A stretch of 64,000 nucleotides of DNA from contig NZ_RZNH01000006.1 in the NCBI RefSeq assembly GCF_013141825.1, forward strand, positions 62,001 to 126,000. The letters are read 5' to 3'. The notes under the pieces were generated by a model. That model saw only the letters and a program-made list of their open reading frames with translations, was not told the origin of the DNA and did no database searches. This stretch comes from Marinifilum caeruleilacunae (GTDB taxonomy: Bacteria; Bacteroidota; Bacteroidia; Bacteroidales; Marinifilaceae). Positions 52,865 to 61,896 of this stretch are shown in pieces (within the stretch, counting starts at the first letter, position 1; each line of letters begins with the position of its first letter). Made by a program: the position numbers and the translations under genes.

Positions 52865-52894
52865 AGGCTGTCTGTTAAGGGCAGTCTTTTTTTT
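52865..52894 (+). terminator. Rho-independent terminator after the DsbD-alpha gene
   Basis: Eight-bp stem AGGCTGTC / GGCAGTCT-type pairing (52865-52872 / 52880-52887, with G-T pairs) followed by a run of T residues. Confidence 0.85.
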
Positions 52895-52957
52895 GCATCT
52901 ATTCTTAAGGTCAAAAACTTCCTGATCAACATTCCAATAAAAATTTTTCATCTTCTT

Positions 52958-52984
52958 CACCCACTTTTCAAATTAGCTTGTCTC
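52958..52984 (+). promoter_or_regulatory. ECF-type promoter site 4 (outer-membrane protein gene)
   Basis: TTCTTCACCC with CAC at 52958-52960 and TTGTCTC beginning at 52978; the 20-base offset is identical to the other sites. It lies 34 bases before the ATG at 53018. Confidence 0.65.
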
Positions 52985-53017
52985 CCTATAAAATAACCAA
53001 GTGCTAATTCTAAATTT

Positions 53018-54271
53018 ATGAAGAAACTATTAATCATTTTATGCATGCTTATCAGCACCATGCTGATGGCACAGGAAGAGGAGAAGAGGGAGTATACCAA
53101 ACTAAAAGTGTATTTGGATTGTAATTTCTGCGATATGTCTTACCTAATTCAGGAAATGAGTTACATTAATTTCGCACGAGATCCGAAAGATGCCGATGTT
53201 TACGTGATTGTTAGAACGCAACAAACCGGCAGCGGTGGTACTTCCTACCAATTGGAGTATACAGGCCAAAATTCCTACGAGCACATTTCAAATCAGTTTA
53301 GTTTTACCACTTTAGCTACCAATACCCAGGACGAAATAAGGAAAGAGCTGAAAGTTGCCATTGAAATGGGATTATCGACCTATTGGATTCAGTTGGGGCA
53401 AAGAGAATACAAAGAAAGGCAGCAAAAAGAAGCCGGTGAAATTGTGGAAGAAAAGCCTACAGAGGAAGATTCAAAAGATCCTTGGAACAACTGGGTTTTC
53501 CAAGTGGGTGCCAGTGGTAGCATGAGCGGTCAGAAGACCTCAGAGTCGAGTAGGTATAGCTTTAATTTTTCGAGTAAACAAGTAACCGACAAACACAAAT
53601 TTTACCTGAGCGCACGACATAATTCAAACCGATCGGAATATTCATTCGGAGAGTTTAAGGAGGTGAGTAAAACAAAATCGACTACGCTGGATGTAAGTGA
53701 AGCAATCAGTATATCAGATCATTGGTCGGTGGGTGCTTTTGCCAATCTTGAAATGTCGGATTTTGCAAACTACGACTTAAGCTTATCGATTAAACCAGCC
53801 ATAGAATACAGCTTTTTCCCTTACAAGGTTTCTAACCAGAAACAGCTTACCCTATCGTATAGAGTTGGAGGATTGTATAACGATTATCAGATTCTAACGG
53901 TGTTTAACGAAACCACCGAATATTTGTGGGAACACAGTTTAAATTTGGGTGCAAGTGTGAGACAAAAATGGGGCGATTTATCAGGAGAAGTCGAATACAA
54001 AAGTATCCTTGATGACAGCTCACTATACTCCTTTAATTTTAGTTTACATACCAGTATCAGGTTGTTTAAAGGCTTCTCGCTAAATGTGAGTGGTAACTAC
54101 GAAATTACCAGGAACCAAATTAATCTGGCGGCACGTAGTGTTGATATCAATGATATCATTCTGCAGCGAAACCAGGTTCAGTCGAACTATAATTTTTATA
54201 CATCTGTTGGAATTAGCTATTCCTTTGGTTCCATGTTTAATACGGTTGTAAATCCACGATTTGGATTCTAA
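53018..54271 (+). CDS. Outer-membrane beta-barrel protein with N-terminal CxxC-bearing periplasmic domain
   Basis: 417 residues. A signal peptide ends at LMAQ (residue 19). A small alpha/beta domain (28-130) begins KVYLDCNFCDMSYLIQEM with C35-x-x-C38 and continues NFARDPKDADVYVIVRTQQTGSGGTSY, a conserved hypothetical pattern I recognise from Bacteroidota proteins without a known function. A Glu/Lys linker leads to a 12-14 strand barrel with alternating hydrophobic residues and a C-terminal aromatic (PRFGF). The CxxC may bind metal or be a redox target. It is monocistronic under its own ECF-like promoter. Confidence 0.75.
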   Translation: MKKLLIILCMLISTMLMAQEEEKREYTKLKVYLDCNFCDMSYLIQEMSYINFARDPKDADVYVIVRTQQTGSGGTSYQLEYTGQNSYEHISNQFSFTTLATNTQDEIRKELKVAIEMGLSTYWIQLGQREYKERQQKEAGEIVEEKPTEEDSKDPWNNWVFQVGASGSMSGQKTSESSRYSFNFSSKQVTDKHKFYLSARHNSNRSEYSFGEFKEVSKTKSTTLDVSEAISISDHWSVGAFANLEMSDFANYDLSLSIKPAIEYSFFPYKVSNQKQLTLSYRVGGLYNDYQILTVFNETTEYLWEHSLNLGASVRQKWGDLSGEVEYKSILDDSSLYSFNFSLHTSIRLFKGFSLNVSGNYEITRNQINLAARSVDINDIILQRNQVQSNYNFYTSVGISYSFGSMFNTVVNPRFGF

Positions 54272-54296
54272 AAAATCAAAATAAACATATTATGCA

Positions 54297-54325
54297 AACT
54301 GCCTCTTTTACAGGGGCGGTTTTTT
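54297..54325 (+). terminator. Rho-independent terminator after the outer-membrane protein gene
   Basis: Nine-bp stem AACTGCCTC / GGGGCGGTT (54297-54305 / 54313-54321, two G-T pairs) with a T-tract. Confidence 0.88.
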
Positions 54326-54488
54326 CGTGTTTAAAAAGGATGTATTTGTGAGTTTTGACAAAGAACTGTTAAAATATTTTAAAACAAAATTATTCTTTGA
54401 TAACTAAGTGATTGCGAAGGGTGAACCAGATTTTTTTAGCAAAACGAATTTGCACAGACTAAAAAAAAAACACTATTTTGCCCACAAA

Positions 54489-54500
54489 TAACCCACTATT
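54489..54500 (+). promoter_or_regulatory. TAACCCACTATT leader block of ECF sigma gene 3
   Basis: Exact 12-base match to 16031-16042 upstream of sigma gene 1; both are preceded by a TATTTT(T)GC box (here CTATTTTGCC at 54473-54482). It ends one base before the ATG at 54502. Confidence 0.55.
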
Positions 54501-54501
54501 A

Positions 54502-55062
54502 ATGAAGACCTATTCTGATAAAACCATTACCGTTGAGAATAATGAGTCGCTGAGTTATAATGATTTATTCAATGAAATGTATTCAGCACTCTGCATGTTC
54601 GCCGGGCGATTTCTCGTAGTCGCTTCCGACGGGGAAGATTTGGTACAGGAAGTTTTTGTAAAATTGTGGGACAAATTCGAGGAGTTTAACTCTTTGAATG
54701 CTGTTAAAGCCTATCTATACCAGGCAACGAGAAATGCTTGCCTAAACGAAATCCGACACGAAAAAGTAAAAAGAAAATACGAATCTCATCAGGTGAAGCA
54801 GGTTGAATCGGAATCGTACTACCTAAAACAGGTGGTTGAGGAAGAAACAAGTCGAATTATCGCCAATTCCATTGATGAATTACCTCCACAGTGTAAAAAA
54901 ATCCTGCAATTGAGTATGCAGGGATTAAAGAACCAGGAAATCGCCGATGATCTTGGAATATCAGTAAATTCGGTAAAAACACAAAAGGCAATTGCCTACA
55001 AAACATTACGATCTAAACTGCAGAATATCTTCGATTTAATTCTGCATATCCTCTGGATGTAA
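54502..55062 (+). CDS. FecI-type ECF sigma factor 3
   Basis: 186 residues from ATG 54502, chosen over an in-frame TTG at 54478 that lies inside the promoter-leader. Region 2 (YSALCMFAGRFLVVASDGEDLVQEVFVKLWDKF) and region 4 (IDELPPQCKKILQLSMQGLKNQEIADDLGISVNSVKTQKAIAYKTL) are complete. It shares its leader with sigma 1 and is followed 75 bases later by fecR 3, which carries a clear ECF-type promoter. It could regulate its own cassette and the matching sites elsewhere in the island. Confidence 0.92.
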   Translation: MKTYSDKTITVENNESLSYNDLFNEMYSALCMFAGRFLVVASDGEDLVQEVFVKLWDKFEEFNSLNAVKAYLYQATRNACLNEIRHEKVKRKYESHQVKQVESESYYLKQVVEEETSRIIANSIDELPPQCKKILQLSMQGLKNQEIADDLGISVNSVKTQKAIAYKTLRSKLQNIFDLILHILWM

Positions 55063-55090
55063 AAAAATGTATTTTTTTTTCTTTTTTCTT

Positions 55091-55117
55091 CACCCTGTTT
55101 TTAAATGAAGGTGTTTC
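55091..55117 (+). promoter_or_regulatory. ECF-type promoter site 5 (fecR 3)
   Basis: CTTCACCCTG with CAC at 55091-55093 and GTGTTTC at 55111-55117, same 20-base offset; TATACAAGAG follows as at site 1. The ATG of fecR 3 lies 20 bases downstream. Confidence 0.65.
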
Positions 55118-55136
55118 ACCTATACAAGAGGAAAAA

Positions 55137-56336
55137 ATGAATCACACAAAAGAACATATTAAACTCGCCGAACTGCTTGTAAAAGAGCTAACAGGAGAAT
55201 TGACCGAAAAAGAGAAGGAACAATTGGATCTTCTTGAAAAAGAGGATGCAAAGAAGGAGATTATGGATTCGGTTCGTGAAAAATCCATCGATTTTGATCG
55301 GATTTCTCAATATCAGCAATTCAATATTGAAGAGGCTCGCAAGAAAGTAGATTGGAGAGTAAGATTCCAGCAAAAAAATAAGTCGCGTAAGCTTACGCAG
55401 TTCCTAAAATACGCTGCAGTTATTGCATTGCCATTAGCCTTGGCGGTATACATGATTTTTGAAGTAGCTAATACAGAACAAAATTACGTTAGTCAGGTGT
55501 CTGTAGAAATTCCTGCTGGAGAAACCAAGGCGCAGCTTTACCTTTCCGATGGTAGCACTGTAAACCTTGAAAACAAAGAGAGCGATCTAATTCGCGAGAA
55601 GGATGGATCCTTAATCGAAAAAGGTGAGGAAGGATTGAATTACCAGACTGGAGAAGATGCTGCGAATGCAGGACAGGTAGCAGAAAATATCGTAGTAACA
55701 CCTGTTGGAGGAGAGTATCAGTTAACCCTTTCGGATGGAACCAAAGTGTGGATGAATGCCAAATCTGAAATTCGATACCCGGTTCGGTTTACTGGTAATA
55801 AAAGAAAAGTAAAAGTTTCGGGCGAGGTATATTTCGAAGTGGCGAAAGACCTGAAAAAACCTTTTATCGTTGATGTTAACGATGTGGAAATTAAGGTTTT
55901 GGGAACCCAGTTCAATGTTATGGCGTATCCTGAAGAAAGAAGTATTCAGACCACATTGGTTGAAGGAGCTGTTCGACTGAATGCTAAAGGGCTTTCGGGA
56001 AACAACGAAACTGTTGATTTGATTCCGGGCAAACAAGCCGATTACGATAGATTTTCGAAAACAGTGGAAACCAAAGAGGTGGATGTGGAGCAATACATCG
56101 CCTGGAAAAATGGAAAATTTGTTTTTGAAAAAGAGACTCTAAACGATATCATGAGAAAGCTGGAAAGATGGTATGATGTAAAAGTATTCTTCCAAACTCA
56201 TGAGTTAAAGCACAAACGTTTCACTGCCAGAATTGACCGATACGGCAATATCAACGATATTTTGGATAAGATGGAACAGACAACCGATGTTCAATTTGTA
56301 ATTAAAAACAACGTCATCCAGATTAGAGAAAAATAA
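55137..56336 (+). CDS. FecR-family anti-sigma factor 3
   Basis: 399 residues. A cytoplasmic sigma-binding region (1-85) leads to a TM helix near 92-110 (FLKYAAVIALPLALAVYMIF). The lead-in AQLYLSDGSTVNLENKESDLIREKDGSLIEKG is shared with FecR 1. The FecR domain (GGEYQLTLSDGTKVWMNAKSEIRYP; FIVDVNDVEIKVLGTQFNVMAY) and a DUF4974 end (ETLNDIMRKLERWYDVKVFF...) follow. It is a close paralogue of FecR 1. It would relay the STN signal of SusC 3 to sigma 3. Confidence 0.93.
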   Translation: MNHTKEHIKLAELLVKELTGELTEKEKEQLDLLEKEDAKKEIMDSVREKSIDFDRISQYQQFNIEEARKKVDWRVRFQQKNKSRKLTQFLKYAAVIALPLALAVYMIFEVANTEQNYVSQVSVEIPAGETKAQLYLSDGSTVNLENKESDLIREKDGSLIEKGEEGLNYQTGEDAANAGQVAENIVVTPVGGEYQLTLSDGTKVWMNAKSEIRYPVRFTGNKRKVKVSGEVYFEVAKDLKKPFIVDVNDVEIKVLGTQFNVMAYPEERSIQTTLVEGAVRLNAKGLSGNNETVDLIPGKQADYDRFSKTVETKEVDVEQYIAWKNGKFVFEKETLNDIMRKLERWYDVKVFFQTHELKHKRFTARIDRYGNINDILDKMEQTTDVQFVIKNNVIQIREK

Positions 56337-56402
56337 AACCTAAAGTATATAAACCAAGAAACAGGAAATGCGGCAACATTCCCTGCTTCGAAATCAAATA
56401 AA

Positions 56403-56422
56403 GTATTCCATGACGGGAATAC
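56403..56422 (+). promoter_or_regulatory. Stem-loop in the fecR 3 - susC 3 junction
   Basis: GTATTCC / GGAATAC (56403-56409 / 56416-56422), loop ATGACG. It resembles the GTATTCATC/GATGAATAC stem before susC 1. A further imperfect GGAAATG/CATTCC stem lies just upstream. Confidence 0.6.
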
Positions 56423-56449
56423 AATGTTTAATCTAACCAATACAAATTT

Positions 56450-59400
56450 ATGAAAAAATTGGCCTTGTGCAAACTTTTCCCTCCCGGGGAGAAGTTCAGA
56501 AGATTGATGCGTGTTATGAAAATTACCTGGCTTATTATCTTACTGGCTAGCTTGCAAATATCAGCAAGCGTGTATTCTCAGCAAACTACCTTTAGCGTTG
56601 AGTTTAAGGATGCTAGTCTGTACGATTTAATGAAGGAAATTAAAAGTAACAGCGAATTTGACTTTATTTATTCCGACGATGAGATCGAAAGTGTTAAAAT
56701 TAACGATGCAGATTTTTACGGTTCTCATATCGAGGAAATCCTTGATGAATGTTTGGACGGAACGGAAATAACCTACACCGTAGAAGATAAGGTAATCATT
56801 TTAATGCCTGCTCCTCCAAAGCCGATGATTAAAACTCCGGTACAGAAATATGAAGTTAGAGGTACAGTTACCGATAAGGATGGAGTTGCTCTTCCGGGTG
56901 TGTCTGTTGTAATTAAAGGGACATCAATTGGTACTGCTACTGATATAGATGGTAATTACATGCTTAAGCTGGAGAAACCATCAGCTGTACTTGTATTCTC
57001 TTTTGTGGGCATGTTGCCTCAGGAAGTAAACTTTAATGGTCAAAAAGTTTTGAATGTAACTTTAACTGCCGATACAGAATCATTAAGTGAAGTTGTAATT
57101 ACCGGTTATACCAAAACCAGTAGAGTAAGACAATCTTCTTCTTCAACAAAAATTTCTCAGGAAGATGTGAACCGACAGGTAACAACCAACCTTGACGATA
57201 AGATGGAAGGTTTATCAACAGGTTTGAATATTACAAGTGTTTCTCCTGATGGTGGACAAGAAAGATTAGAACTTGTTCTTCGTGGTATTTCCACTTTCGA
57301 TGAAGAAGGGGAAGCATCTGATCCGGAAATGCAAGCAAGAAACTCATTAAACAGACAACCACTTATTGTTGTTGACGGTTTCCCATACGAAGGTCCTTTT
57401 AACGATATCGATCCTTCTACAATTGAGTCGATTGACGTACTGAAAGATGCAGCGGCAACTGCACTTTGGGGATTGCGTGCATCCAACGGTGTAATTGTAA
57501 TTTCGACAAAACGTGGTAAGCAAGGAAAGCCTAGAGTTTCCTTATCTACGAACTTTACTTTCGGAACAAAAATGGATTTGGGAGATTTAGGTATTGCAAG
57601 CTCACCTGATATTATTGCGGCAAAAAGTGCCTATATGAAATTAAATCCTACCAGCAATACTGCCTATAATGCCATTAACTACGCTGCTATTCCTGGATGG
57701 TGGAATCCTGCTTGGGGACCATATCCATATCCTGTTCAAGAGAACTGGGGTAATAAATATACCAGTATGGATGCATTTAGTTCTATTTGGGCCGATTTTT
57801 ATGCAGGAACAATTTCTGAAACGGAAAGAGATCAGCAGTTAACTGCTTTAGGACAAAATGATGTATTGCCAGAATTCAAAGACAAATTCCTAAGAGGTGG
57901 TACAATCATGCAAAACTCGGTTAACATTAACGGAGGTTCCGATTTTGCATTCTATAACTTAGCGATTTCACATACCGATGAAAAGCGTCCGAACAAAGGT
58001 GATGATTTTGAACGCTTAAACTTGTCGTTGACAACTGATCTAAAATTAAATGAAAGATTAAGAGCGACAGTTGATGTGAGTTTGGCAACATCGGAAACCA
58101 ATTATAATGCAATTGGTGTTGGAGCACTTTATACAGGAACGGTAATTAACCGTTACGATAAGTTAACAGATGCTAGTGGCAACCCATTAGCCATTAAAGA
58201 TGTTTATGCTCCATTTAAAGATGAATTTTTATCGAAAGGTTTTGATGATTATTCTTACAGTCCTATTATTGATTCGAGATACCAGGACAACAATCATAAA
58301 AATTACAACTTGCGTTTGGCCGGAGGTTTGAATTATAAAGTTACCGATTGGTTAACTGCTGATTTAAAATATCAGGTAAACAAGGTTGAAAATACCATTC
58401 GAAACCATCGCCCTGTTGAGCAGTATATGATGAGACGCGAACAAAATTCGTATATCACTGCAATTGATGACGGTACGGGTTCAGGCGTTACAAGAGCTGT
58501 TCCTTATGGCGAGTGGCTGGAAAGAAAGAAGACTGTAACTACTTATAGCATTTTAAGAGGTAGCCTGAATTTTAACAAAGTATTTGCCGATGACCATGTA
58601 GTAAGTGGTACTGTTGGTATGGAAGCTACAGAAAATGAATATACAAGCAACCAGCAAAAGTTCGTAGGTTATAGTGACAAAACAGGTTTGTACTCAACTA
58701 CTTTCGAGAAAAACCAATGGGCTTCTAATCATGGACAAATTGATGATACTTATTTAGGTTATGGTTCATTCCAGAATGACGATTTATATGTTCCAGAAAC
58801 AATCAGTAGAACAGTTTCTTCTTTCTCAAACTTTGGTTACTCTTACAAAGCGAAGTACAATATCGAAGGATCATTGAAAGTTGACCAGGCAACCGCATTT
58901 GGTATCAACAAAAAATTATCGAAAAACTTGTACTGGGCTGTTAGTGGATCGTGGAACGCAGCCAAAGAAGAATTCTTGCAAGCTGAATGGCTTGATGAAT
59001 TAAAGCTTAGAGGATCTTACGGTGTGAATGGTAACATGCGTCGTGGTTTAACAACAATGACTACCATTCGTTTCGCATCTTCAAGCTGGACAACAGGAAG
59101 ACCATATGCTACTATTGATAATCCTGGTAATCCTAACCTGGCACCAGAGGAAACAACTACTGTGAACTTAGGTTTCGATTTTGGTTTGTTTAACCGATTA
59201 AGAGGTTCGATTGATGTTTACGATAAACATTCTAAAGATTTGTTGGTAACAGAAGAATCAAATCCATCTTACGCATTGGGTAAGGTAATGATTAATGCCG
59301 GTGAAATTAAAAACCGTGGTATTGAGTTATTCTTACAAGCTGACCTGGTTAAAACTAAGGATTTTAAATGGCAGGCTGCTTTTAACTTCTCTTATAATAA

Positions 59401-60202
59401 AAATGAGGTGAAGAAGTTTGGTGAGCGTGTACCAACTAGTGCTTCTAGTTACTATTATGATATTACCGGAGGAAGATCAAAGGTAATTGGAGAAGATGTA
59501 AGTGCTGAGGTAAGATACAAGTGGGCAGGTTTGGACGAGAATGGTGATCCTCAGGTCTACAATAGAAATGGTGATATTATCAAGTGGAACGATCCTGAAT
59601 TTGATTCGATGACCCAGGAAGATATGGTGGTAACCAAGCCTTTTACAGCACCTACTTTTGGTAGTTTAAGTCAGTCGTTTAAGTACAAGAACTTTACACT
59701 TTCGGCAATGTTGACTTACAAATTTGGTCACGTATTCCAGGAAAATCTATTGGCTAAATATCCTTATATAGAACCTTTTGATAATACACAAACCAAACAT
59801 GTGGATGTAGCCAATGCTTGGAAACAGGCTGGAGATGAAAATTTCACAGATATTCCTGCTATGCCAACCAGTTTATCGCAAGCAAGTTATAATAGAAAAA
59901 CTGCATTCCAATTATCAGATTATGCAATGCACGATGCCTCTCATATCAGGTTAAAGGATATTACTTTAAACTATGAGTTCAACAAGGAATTGATTCAGAA
60001 AGTGGGTATCTCAAGAGCAAGCCTAATGTTCCAGGTAAGAAACCTAGGTTTGCTGTGGACTGCAAACAGCAAGAATATCGATCCTGAATCAGTACCATTC
60101 TCAGGTAGATCAATCTACTTTGGTGGTAACTTCCCACAAGCATATCGTCCGGGTATCAAAGTTCCTGTGTCGTTTGTAGTAGGAGCAAAGATCGATTTTT
60201 AA
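56450..60202 (+). CDS. SusC/RagA-type TonB-dependent transporter 3 with STN signalling domain
   Basis: 1250 residues. A long basic N-terminus leads into a signal peptide (MKITWLIILLASLQISASVYSQ). STN (ASLYDLMKEIKSNSEFDFIYSDDEIE), carboxypeptidase-regulatory-like (GTVTDKDGVALPGVSVVIKGTSIGTATDIDGNYML), plug (SIDVLKDAAATALWGLRASNGVIVISTKRGK) and barrel domains follow. The regulatory-like domain is nearly identical to that of SusC 1, confirming duplication. The plug has ALWGLRASNG in place of the usual A-IYG-RGANG. With SusD 3 it forms the uptake complex of cassette 3. Confidence 0.95.
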   Translation: MKKLALCKLFPPGEKFRRLMRVMKITWLIILLASLQISASVYSQQTTFSVEFKDASLYDLMKEIKSNSEFDFIYSDDEIESVKINDADFYGSHIEEILDECLDGTEITYTVEDKVIILMPAPPKPMIKTPVQKYEVRGTVTDKDGVALPGVSVVIKGTSIGTATDIDGNYMLKLEKPSAVLVFSFVGMLPQEVNFNGQKVLNVTLTADTESLSEVVITGYTKTSRVRQSSSSTKISQEDVNRQVTTNLDDKMEGLSTGLNITSVSPDGGQERLELVLRGISTFDEEGEASDPEMQARNSLNRQPLIVVDGFPYEGPFNDIDPSTIESIDVLKDAAATALWGLRASNGVIVISTKRGKQGKPRVSLSTNFTFGTKMDLGDLGIASSPDIIAAKSAYMKLNPTSNTAYNAINYAAIPGWWNPAWGPYPYPVQENWGNKYTSMDAFSSIWADFYAGTISETERDQQLTALGQNDVLPEFKDKFLRGGTIMQNSVNINGGSDFAFYNLAISHTDEKRPNKGDDFERLNLSLTTDLKLNERLRATVDVSLATSETNYNAIGVGALYTGTVINRYDKLTDASGNPLAIKDVYAPFKDEFLSKGFDDYSYSPIIDSRYQDNNHKNYNLRLAGGLNYKVTDWLTADLKYQVNKVENTIRNHRPVEQYMMRREQNSYITAIDDGTGSGVTRAVPYGEWLERKKTVTTYSILRGSLNFNKVFADDHVVSGTVGMEATENEYTSNQQKFVGYSDKTGLYSTTFEKNQWASNHGQIDDTYLGYGSFQNDDLYVPETISRTVSSFSNFGYSYKAKYNIEGSLKVDQATAFGINKKLSKNLYWAVSGSWNAAKEEFLQAEWLDELKLRGSYGVNGNMRRGLTTMTTIRFASSSWTTGRPYATIDNPGNPNLAPEETTTVNLGFDFGLFNRLRGSIDVYDKHSKDLLVTEESNPSYALGKVMINAGEIKNRGIELFLQADLVKTKDFKWQAAFNFSYNKNEVKKFGERVPTSASSYYYDITGGRSKVIGEDVSAEVRYKWAGLDENGDPQVYNRNGDIIKWNDPEFDSMTQEDMVVTKPFTAPTFGSLSQSFKYKNFTLSAMLTYKFGHVFQENLLAKYPYIEPFDNTQTKHVDVANAWKQAGDENFTDIPAMPTSLSQASYNRKTAFQLSDYAMHDASHIRLKDITLNYEFNKELIQKVGISRASLMFQVRNLGLLWTANSKNIDPESVPFSGRSIYFGGNFPQAYRPGIKVPVSFVVGAKIDF

Positions 60203-60253
60203 ATAATGAATAATACAAGTTCCGTGAATTGAATGGAAATTTAATTAACGGAC

Positions 60254-60270
60254 TCCCAAAGAATTTGGGA
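60254..60270 (+). promoter_or_regulatory. Small stem-loop between susC 3 and susD 3
   Basis: TCCCAAA / TTTGGGA (60254-60260 / 60264-60270) with a 3-base loop in the 100-base susC-susD gap. No T-run follows. Confidence 0.45.
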
Positions 60271-60302
60271 ACATCTGAAAGTAACACATAAAAAAGTAAC
60301 AG

Positions 60303-61724
60303 ATGAAAAAACTAAATATATTAATACTATTTGCAGCGATTTTCTTTGCTTCGTGTGACGATTATGTAGATATCACACCAAAGGGATCGGCTATTGCAGA
60401 AGATTTAGACGATGTAAATGCTTTGCTGGAAAGTACAGATAGTTATGGACTTGGAGCATTTGGTAGTGTTATCGAACTCTTGGTTAATGATAATTTGACA
60501 TTGAATGAAGAAGAAGTTTCATATTGGGCTTCTCAAAGTTGGTATCGTAAAAATGCGGCCATTTATAATTTGGATCCGGTTTTCCATGATGAATCTCAGG
60601 AAGATAGAGAGTGGAGTTACCATTACAGTTCAATTACAAAAGCAAATTACATTCTGCAAGTATTAGAAGAAGTTACTGGTGATGAAGCAAGAATAAACCA
60701 GTACAAAGCAGAGGCTTTAACTCACAGAGCAATTGCTTACTGGCGTGTGGTAAATATCTTTGGTCAGCATTACGGATTGCCTGCTGCGGCTGAAGAAGAG
60801 TCGGGTGTACCAATTTTGTTTAAGTATGCCGACCAATCTGAATCTTTGCTTAGAGCATCGGTGAATGCTGTTTATGAGCAAATCGTTACAGATTTAACTA
60901 CAGCAATTCCATTATTGATGGAAGGTCGTCCGTACATCGATAGAATTAACAAAGCAGCAGCACAAGGCGTATTGGCACGTGTTTACCTGCACATGGGCGA
61001 TTATGCAAATGCATTGGAGCAAGCAAATGCAGCCTTGGCACATAACTCAACTTTAATTGATTATAACGACTATGATCCTTTTGCTGGAAATTATATCCCT
61101 AAGGGATTAGATAATCCTGAGCACGTGCTATTTAGAGCTACATACCCTGTTACTACAGGAGCTTATCCTAACACTGTAGGAGCAGGAAGATTCTCAGATG
61201 CCTTAGCAGCTGTATTTACGGATAAAGTGAATGACTTGCGAATCGCAAAACATTCATCAACTTATCCAGATCCTAACGATCCGAGTAAAACAATTTATCA
61301 TTATGCTCAAAACAGCTACTCTTCCTATCGATATGCAATGGGTATTACTGTACCTGAATTGTTATTGATTAAAGCAGAGTCGGCTGCAAGAACAGGTGAT
61401 GTAGCAGGTGGTTTGGATGCTGCAAATACGCTACGTGCGAAAAGATTTGACGCTACTGTTGTAGCTGCTGATGGTCACTTGTTAGCGACAACAGATCAGG
61501 CTGAAGCTATCCAGATGATTCTTGATGAGAGAAGAAGAGAATTCCATGTGAAAGGATATCGTTTCTTTGAAATCAAGCGTTTAAATGCACTTCACAATGC
61601 GGGTATTTCTTTAACAAGAGGAAGTGTGACATGGCAGGCAAACTCTATAAACTGGGCTGCACCTATTGGCGCTGCTGTAGTGAATACAAGTAATGGCCAG
61701 ATCAAACAGAATCCAAGAGAATAA
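60303..61724 (+). CDS. SusD/RagB-like surface lipoprotein 3
   Basis: 473 residues with lipobox FASC (C18) and mature start DDYVDITPKGSAIAEDLDDV, very like SusD 1. Family features include INKAAAQGVLARVYLHMGDYANALEQANAAL, MGITVPELLLIKAESAARTGD and LDERRREFHVKGYRFFEIKRL. It is the substrate-binding lid for SusC 3. The similarity to SusD 1, together with FecR 1/3 and sigma 1/3, supports two sister cassettes separated by about 40 kb. Confidence 0.95.
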   Translation: MKKLNILILFAAIFFASCDDYVDITPKGSAIAEDLDDVNALLESTDSYGLGAFGSVIELLVNDNLTLNEEEVSYWASQSWYRKNAAIYNLDPVFHDESQEDREWSYHYSSITKANYILQVLEEVTGDEARINQYKAEALTHRAIAYWRVVNIFGQHYGLPAAAEEESGVPILFKYADQSESLLRASVNAVYEQIVTDLTTAIPLLMEGRPYIDRINKAAAQGVLARVYLHMGDYANALEQANAALAHNSTLIDYNDYDPFAGNYIPKGLDNPEHVLFRATYPVTTGAYPNTVGAGRFSDALAAVFTDKVNDLRIAKHSSTYPDPNDPSKTIYHYAQNSYSSYRYAMGITVPELLLIKAESAARTGDVAGGLDAANTLRAKRFDATVVAADGHLLATTDQAEAIQMILDERRREFHVKGYRFFEIKRLNALHNAGISLTRGSVTWQANSINWAAPIGAAVVNTSNGQIKQNPRE

Positions 61725-61743
61725 TCTCTGACCTTTATCATAC

Positions 61744-61776
61744 AATCTCCGGTTCCTATTGCTGGAATCGGAGATT
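61744..61776 (+). promoter_or_regulatory. Strong stem-loop between susD 3 and TlpA 4
   Basis: Thirteen-bp stem: AATCTCCG / CGGAGATT (61744-61751 / 61769-61776) extended by GTTCC / GGAAT (one G-T pair), loop TATTGCT. No T-run follows, so it is probably an mRNA stability or partial termination structure. Confidence 0.65.
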
Positions 61777-61896
61777 ACTACTTACAACTAACAACAACCA
61801 AAATGCAAGCGAGTTTTTAACTCCGGTAATTGTACTTCCTGCATGGGATGCGCAATTATTGGAATAATGTAAATTGTGACATCCAAACATCTCAAA

